A stretch of 64,000 nt of DNA from Methylococcus sp. Mc7. Its GTDB lineage: Bacteria > Pseudomonadota > Gammaproteobacteria > Methylococcales > Methylococcaceae. How positions within the stretch are numbered: the stretch's first letter is position 1; the number at the start of each line of letters is the position of its first letter. The translations under genes were made by a program, and so were the position numbers. The notes under the pieces are model-generated. The model was not told the origin of the DNA and did not search any database. It was given only the letters and a program-made list of their open reading frames with translations. This document shows positions 58,314-64,000 of this stretch, one piece after another. The stretch is taken from assembly GCF_019285515.1 (NCBI RefSeq), contig NZ_CP079095.1:2049501-2113500 (forward strand), in the 5' to 3' direction.

Positions 58314-58724
58314 ATGGCCATGAAAACCGGGGGCGACAACGACGAAGTGATGAGCGAGATCAACGTCACCCCGCTGGTCGACGTCATGCTGGTGCTGGTG
58401 ATCGTGTTCCTGGTGACGGCGCCGCTGCTGACCCAGAGCATGAACGTCAACCTGCCCAAGACCGGCGCGGTGGCCGCCTCGGACGACAACCAATCGACCC
58501 CGATCGGCATCGACGCCCAGGGACGCATCGTGCTGGACAAGAGCGAGATCGCCGACCTGGCGCAGTTGGAAGCCAGGCTCCGGGATCAGGTGCAGCAGAA
58601 TCCGGAAGGCCTGTACATCGTCCACGCCGACCAGGCGGTGTCCTATGCCGTCGTCGCCAAGGTGCTCGCCACCGCCCACAAGGCCGGGGTCAACCGGCTG
58701 TCTCTGGCGACGGTTCAGGAGTAG
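58314..58724 (+). CDS. exbD: ExbD/TolR family protein (second cluster)
   Basis: 136 residues after AAGGAGAG. MSEINVTPLVDVMLVLVIVF carries the membrane Asp; the periplasmic domain ends AVVAKVLATAHKAGVNRLSL. Completes a canonical receptor-tonB-exbB-exbD unit. Confidence 0.93.
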   Translation: MAMKTGGDNDEVMSEINVTPLVDVMLVLVIVFLVTAPLLTQSMNVNLPKTGAVAASDDNQSTPIGIDAQGRIVLDKSEIADLAQLEARLRDQVQQNPEGLYIVHADQAVSYAVVAKVLATAHKAGVNRLSLATVQE

Positions 58725-59241
58725 ATGCTGCGGAACATGCTCGCCGGTCAGCATTTCTGGCTCGGGTTTACTAAGTAAGCATAGAGAAAATAATTTCATA
58801 CAACGAGCCATCTACCTTTGGGAGAGAGTTGGGTGAGGGCAAGTAAACAGTGGAATTCTTTTTTTAACTATCACGTGAACCCGCCGAATGTTCGCGGGTT
58901 ACCATATAAAGCAATCAGATATCAAAGAATACAGTTCAACCAGAATGATTATCGAACAGCGGCTATGTGCATGATTTCAATTGAGGCTCATGGCGATGAG
59001 CGCGGACTCAGATCCATTAAACCAAATAGAGACGACTTAGGGGTTGGCTAATAAGGCGCGTCTATGGAAAATATTGACATCTGGCGGGGTCATGCTACTG
59101 TGGTAACAGTGTTTTGCGGTTCCCATTTGTATTTCGAATGGTTAATATCTATCTAGTTATGTTGTTCTTGCTTGAGAGAAGGCATGAACGGTATTTTGAG
59201 GGTTTAGTCTGAAAGCGACAACTTATGATACAGGAGCGCAA
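58725..59241 (+). other. AT-rich transition region; no convincing gene
   Basis: Base composition drops sharply after about 58770. A 77-codon frame at 58818 has no ribosome-binding site, signal or recognisable pattern. An AT-rich stretch at 59120-59190 and GATACAGGAG before ATG 59242 suggest promoter and translation start of the next gene. Confidence 0.4.
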
Positions 59242-59808
59242 ATGTTTAAATCATTCCATTGTGTTTCATTATTTTTATGCTTGGTTGTATTCGCTGTAAA
59301 TTGCAAAGCAATACCTGCAAATTTCGCCGACTCCGGATATACTTATTACAAGTATGTAGACACATCTGGACGTAATAAGCAGACCATATATAGCAAATGC
59401 CGCATCTGGCGTAACACAAATAGTCAGACAGATTCATATGGAGAATGCTGGGATTTTGATGCTGGATGCAATCTAAATCCTAGCGCCACCTACATTTACC
59501 AGGGTCCGAGTGATCCTGGTCCTCAAATATATGTATGGGCCCAGCGCGGGAATACATTTAAGGCGAATGGATATCCAGGGCGCAAGCTAGCTATTGCATA
59601 TCCAACCGTAATAATGACTGACTCAACAAATGGAACATATAGTGGTCGCATTGATTCTCAATGGGCTAGCGACAGCGTCACTATTGATCAGCAATTTGGA
59701 GGAACATTCAAAGTTATATCAGCTAGCCAATGGGCGTCCGCTTTAAATTCAGCAAAAACGAGTGCGCCAACTGGTGCGTGTACGGCTCTTTTAAACTGGG
59801 ATTTTTGA
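59242..59808 (+). CDS. Unknown secreted protein, AT-rich paralogue 1
   Basis: 188 residues with a clear Sec signal (FHCVSLFLCLVVFAVNCKA/IP). The mature protein is rich in Tyr, Trp, Ser and Thr, with four cysteines including YGECWDFDAGCN and a final TGACTALLNWDF. No known family recognised. Codon use and GC content are far lower than in the flanks, so horizontal acquisition is likely. It shares the CW-x-FD-xx-CN motif and the SQWASALNSAKTSAP-like segment with the next gene, so the two are tandem paralogues. Confidence 0.78.
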   Translation: MFKSFHCVSLFLCLVVFAVNCKAIPANFADSGYTYYKYVDTSGRNKQTIYSKCRIWRNTNSQTDSYGECWDFDAGCNLNPSATYIYQGPSDPGPQIYVWAQRGNTFKANGYPGRKLAIAYPTVIMTDSTNGTYSGRIDSQWASDSVTIDQQFGGTFKVISASQWASALNSAKTSAPTGACTALLNWDF

Positions 59809-59819
59809 AAGGTATCGAG

Positions 59820-60488
59820 ATGCGAAAATACATTGCTCTTATTTTTGGGGGCTTGGTTATCGAGGGGCAAGTTGCGTACGCAAGCGTTGATGCCGGTATG
59901 ACCTACTGGGCCATAGCGGAAAATGGACCGCCACAAGATCGTGTTTGGGGTGCATGTCACGAGTATAGAAATTCGTCCGGAACAGTTTATAACGGGGTAT
60001 GCTGGCATTTTGATCAAGAATGTAACATCTGGCCAGCGATGAACAGTCGCACTTGGGACAGTGTGTTGGGGGCATGGAGGTTCTTCGGTGCTGCTACAGC
60101 GGGGAATTATATGTCAAAGCCTTCAAGCCCACCACCAATCACGTATCCAGCGCAGAGCACAGTTCTCGTAGAACGAGGCGTGATGTTTTTTCACGAGATC
60201 GGTACGTTGTCTGGGAACATGCCGGGCCTAACAGGGCAGTTTTCATTCACTGGAGCGTCGGCAGACGGCGATATTCTTTATGGCGCAGATGCTATATATG
60301 ACTGGGGAAGTCCGCAAATATTTTGGGGGGCGTCGAGTAATGATGTTGATATAAGGCAAATATCTTTAAGCGAGTTTAATTCTGCCCTTGCTTTGGCTAC
60401 ATCCAATAGCGCGCAAGGTTACGCCATTGGTAACACCTGGGCTCCATATTATATACCACGTCAGTTCCGGGCCTATAATAAATCCTGA
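59820..60488 (+). CDS. Unknown secreted protein, AT-rich paralogue 2, C terminus replaced by IS1380 end
   Basis: 222 residues from ATG 59820 (AAAGG 7 bp upstream), signal peptide cleaved near VAYA/SV. NGVCWHFDQECN and SEFNSALALATSNS correspond to motifs of the 59242 product. The stop TGA at 60486 belongs to the inverted repeat of the IS1380 element. Rejoining across the insertion (TAAAT duplication, 62174 onward) gives a different tail of KCVGFPWTSF, which parallels ACTALLNWDF of the paralogue. The insertion therefore swapped about ten C-terminal residues for a Ser and removed the last Cys. Confidence 0.78.
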   Translation: MRKYIALIFGGLVIEGQVAYASVDAGMTYWAIAENGPPQDRVWGACHEYRNSSGTVYNGVCWHFDQECNIWPAMNSRTWDSVLGAWRFFGAATAGNYMSKPSSPPPITYPAQSTVLVERGVMFFHEIGTLSGNMPGLTGQFSFTGASADGDILYGADAIYDWGSPQIFWGASSNDVDIRQISLSEFNSALALATSNSAQGYAIGNTWAPYYIPRQFRAYNKS

Positions 60489-62173
60489 ATCCGTGTTCCC
60501 ACCCTTTAAATAATTCATAACATATTGAATCCATTGTATAATTAGCCCATTTTCGATGTCACCCATTTGATCATGCCGCGCTTTGAAGTCAAGCAATCCA
60601 GCAAGCTGCAACTGACCTCGTATTCCGGCCTGGCGCTGATTGGCCAGTGCTGCCAGGCGGCGCAGGTGGAGGCGGTCATTGACCCGAAGATCCCGGTGTC
60701 GCAAGGCATGCGTACCTCGGACATCGTCAAGAGCGTGGTCGGGCTGTTGAGTCTGGGCAAGAGCGACTTCGAAGCCATCGAGCCATTCCGGAATGATCGC
60801 TTCTTCAAGGAGTCGCTGGGGCTGACGAAGGTGCCCGGAGCCGTGTGGCTGCGCCAGCGTCTGAATGCCAAGGCGGAAGCCATCCGCGATCTGGCCGATG
60901 AGCTTTCCCTGAGGCTGCTGGAGCGAACCGAGGCGCCGATCACGCCGCACAAGGGCTATGTCTGCTGCGACATCGATACCTTCGCCATGGACAATAGTGG
61001 CACGAAGAAGGAAGCGGTGTCGCGCACCTATCAGGGCTTCGACGGTTACACGCCGATTGCCGCCTATCTCGGCAACGAAGGCTGGAACACCGGGCTGGAA
61101 CTGAGGCCAGGGTCCCGCCACTCGGCGTTCGAGACGCACTACTTCTACGAGCGGCTGTTTCCGCGCATCGAACGCCTGGTCAAACCGGATCAGCCCGTGC
61201 TGCTGCGCGAGGACAGCGGTTTCGACGGCGCACAGCTTCTGTTCGCCAAGGCCGCGGAGCGAGACCGGCAAGCCGCGCTGGGGCGAAGCCTCGACTTCAT
61301 CTGCAAGTGGAACCCCCGCAAGCAGGACAAGGGGGACTGGGTCAAGCGCGCCGAGGAGGCGGGCGCCTTTGCCGAGGCTCGTCCAGGCAAGCGGGTTGCG
61401 TTGCTGTCGTTGGAAGTGGAACGCGCCTGGCACAAGGAGAAGCGCTCCTTCCGCCTGGTCGCCCAGGTGACCGAGCGCACCATCGACAAGAAGGGCCAAC
61501 ACCTGCTGGCCCCGGAGGTCGAACTGGAAGGCTGGTGGACGACGCTCTCCTGTTCCGCCGAGGAAGTGATCGAACTCTACCAGCACCACGGCATGCATGA
61601 GCAGTTCCACTCCGAGTTCAAGACCGACCTTGATCTGGAGCGGCTGCCCTCGGGCAAGTTCGACACCAACGACGTGATCCTGCATCTGGCGGCCTTCGCC
61701 TACAACTGCCTGCGTCTCTTGGGACAGATCGGCCTGACCGGCGAGATTGCGCCGATCCGTCATCCGGCCAAGCGCCGCCGCATCCGGACCGTGCTACAGG
61801 AGATCATGTACCGGGCGGCGAAGTTCGTCGCCCATGCCCGCCGGCTGATCCTCGATTTCGGCCGTGGCGTGGCGGCAAACGTAGCCGTGTTCGTGATGCT
61901 TCAGAATCGGCTGTGGGCGGCGGCGTCCGGATGACGGGAAATGCCTGCCGCACGCCTCGAATCCCTGATTCCGGAACCCCGGAAGGGACAGTCTCGCGCA
62001 TGGAGCGGAAAATGAGCTGACGATAAGCGCACGCCAAGCAGATTGGCCCCGAAACCCCGGTCGAACGTTCCCCGGATCGCCGGTAGCGAGGGCAAATCCC
62101 AAGGGAGAGCGCTCGAAATTCATGCGTTCAGGCTCGATGGGAAGGTGTAAGCCGAGGGGAACACGGATTCAGG
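60484..62173 (+). mobile_element. IS1380-family insertion sequence, copy 1 (1690 bp)
   Basis: Ends CCTGAATCCGTGTTCC and GGAACACGGATTCAGG, target duplication TAAAT (60479-60483 and 62174-62178), one full transposase gene. About 240 bp after the transposase is non-coding. Confidence 0.93.
60573..61934 (+). CDS. IS1380-family transposase
   Basis: 453 residues from ATG 60573 (TTG 60567 is possible). Core motifs: YVCCDIDTFAMDNSGTKKE, PVLLREDSGFDG and the YHHGMHEQFHSEFKTDLDLE-type region carrying the catalytic Glu (YQHHGMHEQFHSEFK). Intact and probably functional. Confidence 0.93.
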   Translation: MPRFEVKQSSKLQLTSYSGLALIGQCCQAAQVEAVIDPKIPVSQGMRTSDIVKSVVGLLSLGKSDFEAIEPFRNDRFFKESLGLTKVPGAVWLRQRLNAKAEAIRDLADELSLRLLERTEAPITPHKGYVCCDIDTFAMDNSGTKKEAVSRTYQGFDGYTPIAAYLGNEGWNTGLELRPGSRHSAFETHYFYERLFPRIERLVKPDQPVLLREDSGFDGAQLLFAKAAERDRQAALGRSLDFICKWNPRKQDKGDWVKRAEEAGAFAEARPGKRVALLSLEVERAWHKEKRSFRLVAQVTERTIDKKGQHLLAPEVELEGWWTTLSCSAEEVIELYQHHGMHEQFHSEFKTDLDLERLPSGKFDTNDVILHLAAFAYNCLRLLGQIGLTGEIAPIRHPAKRRRIRTVLQEIMYRAAKFVAHARRLILDFGRGVAANVAVFVMLQNRLWAAASG

Positions 62174-62322
62174 TAAATGCGTAGGATTTCCATGGACAAG
62201 CTTCTAAAAATAGGTGTGGAGTTTTAGAGTAATCTCATGGTCTGTAAGGTCAGCTGAATCCCTTGGATACATGGTCATAGGGGTTCAGCAGGCTTGCCTT
62301 TAGACAAGGCGAGAATAAAGTA
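62174..62322 (+). pseudogene. Detached 3' end of the secreted-protein gene plus AT-rich spacer
   Basis: TAAAT then TGC GTA GGA TTT CCA TGG ACA AGC TTC TAA, in frame with the gene interrupted at 60484, restores CVGFPWTSF and a stop at 62206. The remainder is AT-rich without a gene. Confidence 0.6.
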
Positions 62323-62633
62323 CCTGAATCCGTGTTCCGCTTGTTCACGATCAATTCCAACCGTATGATTTATTGAGACAAAGCTGCGTCATTGTTCTTC
62401 ACCCAACTGATCATGCCCCGATTTGAAGTACGCCAGACCGGCAAGCTCAACCTGACCTCGTATTCCGGCCTGGCGCTGATTGGGCAGTGCTGCCAGGCGG
62501 CGCAGGTGGAGGCGGTCATTGACCCGAAGATTCCGGTGTCGCAAGGCATGCGCACCTCGGACATCGTCAAGAGCGTGGTCGGGCTGTTGAGTCTGGGCAA
62601 GAGCGACTTCGAAGCCATCGAGCCATTCCGGAA

Positions 62634-63768
62634 AAGGGGTGTCCATGTGAGTGCTGTAACCACTACCGGTTGTGTTCCCGCCATGGGTGTACGAGGGATG
62701 CCCCAGCAAATGATGAGGTATGCGCTTGATGGTTGATGGGCGGCAGAGGCTTCGTGAGTTTGGGGGCTGGAGCCATGACGAGAACCCTATACGCTATAGG
62801 CTTCACTTGAACCGCTTGCTCAAGGATGCGCCGAAACAGGAGGCCACGGAACTCCGCTTTGCGCCGGTTGAAACGGAAGGCGAACTCGTCAAGGTACGCT
62901 TGAAGATGGTCGGCCTCCACGGCCCCTTGATGGGTTCCGAGCAACCATCGTTTGAGGAGGCTGGCGACACGGTGGACCCCCGGCAAGGCCACATGGGCTG
63001 GGTCGCCGGATCGGGCCACCACGTAGGGCTTGTGGAGGTAGTCGTCTCCGATTGCCTCCGGGTAAGAGGACAAGCCATCGGTGACAATGACGGCCCCAGG
63101 GCTCACATAGTCGAGCAGGAACGCGCGCAATGTCGGCGCTCGGGTATCGGGAATGATGCGCAGGCGGCAACGACCGAAGCCTTTGGGGCGGAGCAACTCA
63201 ACGGCCACAGCCACAAGCGTCTTGCCCTCCGCGCCTCGTCCCCGCTTTCCCGGCCTGACGCCACCGATGAAAATCTCGTTGACCTCAACTTCGCCGGTGA
63301 GCGGATCACGGCCCGGCCGCACCATCGCCGCGCGGAAGCGGTGCAGCATGGCCCAGGCCGTTTGATAAGAACCAAAACCGAGGAGCCTATGCAGGGTTTT
63401 GGCAGAGACGCCATTCTTCGCCGAGGTCACATGCCAGGCGGCCGCGAACCAGACCATGAGAGGAATCCGGGTACGGTGGAAGATAGTTCCAGAAGTCACC
63501 GATACCCGGCGTTGGCATGATGCGCACCAGAACCGTCCGTCGCCCATCCGCCAATGGCCGGGCGTCTCGCATCGCGGGCAGACGAAACCGTTGGGCCAAC
63601 GCAGCCACTCAAGGTAGTCGAGACATGCCGCGTCATCCGGGAACCAGGCGCGCAAATCAGCATAGCTGGGCGGATAATCGCGCCCCGCTCGAAGATCGGA
63701 CGCAGGCGTTTGTGTTGGGGCCGGCATTCCCATATTTTGGGCCTACAGCACTCACATGGATACCCCTT
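62634..63768 (-). mobile_element. IS1595-family insertion sequence, copy 2 (1135 bp)
   Basis: Same ends and length as copy 1; 8-bp target duplication TTCCGGAA (62626-62633 and 63769-63776), itself a palindrome in the IS1380 transposase gene. Confidence 0.95.
62663..63733 (-). CDS. IS1595-family transposase, second copy
   Basis: 356 residues, the same protein as at 44264-45334, including VNE in place of VDE at the first catalytic position. Identity of both copies points to recent movement. Confidence 0.92.
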   Translation of the reverse strand: MGMPAPTQTPASDLRAGRDYPPSYADLRAWFPDDAACLDYLEWLRWPNGFVCPRCETPGHWRMGDGRFWCASCQRRVSVTSGTIFHRTRIPLMVWFAAAWHVTSAKNGVSAKTLHRLLGFGSYQTAWAMLHRFRAAMVRPGRDPLTGEVEVNEIFIGGVRPGKRGRGAEGKTLVAVAVELLRPKGFGRCRLRIIPDTRAPTLRAFLLDYVSPGAVIVTDGLSSYPEAIGDDYLHKPYVVARSGDPAHVALPGVHRVASLLKRWLLGTHQGAVEADHLQAYLDEFAFRFNRRKAEFRGLLFRRILEQAVQVKPIAYRVLVMAPAPKLTKPLPPINHQAHTSSFAGASLVHPWREHNR

Positions 63769-64000
63769 TTCCGGAATGATCGCTTCTTCAAGGAGTCGCT
63801 GGGGCTGACGAAGGTGCCCGGAGCCGTGTGGCTGCGCCAGCGTCTGAATGCCAAGGCGGAAGCCATCCGCGATCTGGCCGATGAGCTTTCCCTGAGGCTG
63901 CTGGAGCGAACCGAGGCGCCGATCACGCCGCACAAGGGCTATGTCTGCTGCGACATCGATACCTTCGCCATGGACAATAGTGGCACGAAGAAGGAAGCGG

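Larger units (their letters stand above)
62323..64000 (+). mobile_element. IS1380-family insertion sequence, copy 2, interrupted and running off the window
   Basis: Left end CCTGAATCCGTGTTCC at 62323. The transposase starts at ATG 62413 and reads MPRFEVRQTGKLNLTSYSG (copy 1: MPRFEVKQSSKLQLTSYSG), is cut after EAIEPFR by the IS1595 element at 62634, and resumes at 63769 (RNDRFFKESLGLTK...) to the window end. The pieces have diverged from copy 1 near the 5' end but are nearly identical afterwards. Confidence 0.92.

Noticed and set aside
58818-59051. 77-codon frame in the AT-rich transition
   Set aside because: No ribosome-binding site, signal, or similarity that I can see; such frames are expected by chance.
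1-64000. tRNA, rRNA or CRISPR features
   Set aside because: None was recognised on either strand; weak cloverleaf-like palindromes are REP-type repeats.

Overview
The window looks like a piece of the chromosome of a high-GC gammaproteobacterial methanotroph of the Methylococcaceae type (Methylococcus or a close relative). This is an inference from three things: a very dense set of large multiheme c-type cytochromes, copper-linked genes (an OprC/NosA-like TonB receptor and a complete bufferin operon), and the codon/GC style. No pMMO, rRNA or tRNA gene is present to prove it.

Region 1 (1-32.5 kb, + strand) is an electron-transfer island. It holds three paralogous giant PKD-type multiheme cytochromes (2-448 partial, 929-4405, 28103-32002) and two paralogous large cytochromes with a strange CX7CH haem motif (4910-7666, 8338-11085). 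A tightly coupled operon follows: outer-membrane barrel, 7-haem, 8-haem and 6-haem cytochromes, a NapH-like Fe-S quinol oxidase, an octahaem::TM::CysJ-type diflavin reductase fusion, a 3-haem cytochrome and a 14-haem NHL-propeller cytochrome. Then come a CcmG haem-maturation thioredoxin and a DUF3450-ExbB-ExbB-ExbD-TonB energising cluster. The gene set reads as a route for NADPH and/or quinol electrons across the inner membrane, periplasm and outer membrane.

Region 2 (32.5-54 kb) is an accessory segment bounded by two copies of a degenerate ~55-bp direct repeat. It contains a minus-strand barrel / BNR-propeller / TlpA trio, an MBL-fold hydrolase, a GT2 glycosyltransferase, a periplasmic thioredoxin + CcdA pair, two tiny NPCAA-repeat Cys-rich exported proteins, and a bufferin operon (bufA1, bufB, bufC, doxX). 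Two insertion sequences, a truncated mgtC, an SbmA/BacA-type ABC protein with a degenerate nucleotide-binding domain, and two carbohydrate-active enzymes (GH63-like, glycogen-debranching-like) complete it. Five transcription units here share the spaced motif GTAAGG-N15-CGAC, a likely ECF sigma promoter that ties thiol redox proteins, Cys-rich peptides and bufferin together.

Region 3 (54-58.7 kb) is a copper-type TonB receptor with its own TonB-ExbB-ExbD. Region 4 (58.7-64 kb) is an AT-rich islet with two paralogous unknown secreted proteins, the second truncated by an IS1380-family element. A second IS1380 copy follows, itself split by an IS1595-family element identical to one at 44.2 kb.

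Small mobile repeats have visibly remodelled genes. A ~25-bp repeat is read in frame inside four proteins, and two palindromic elements have inserted exactly at stop/start overlaps in operons, duplicating those junctions.
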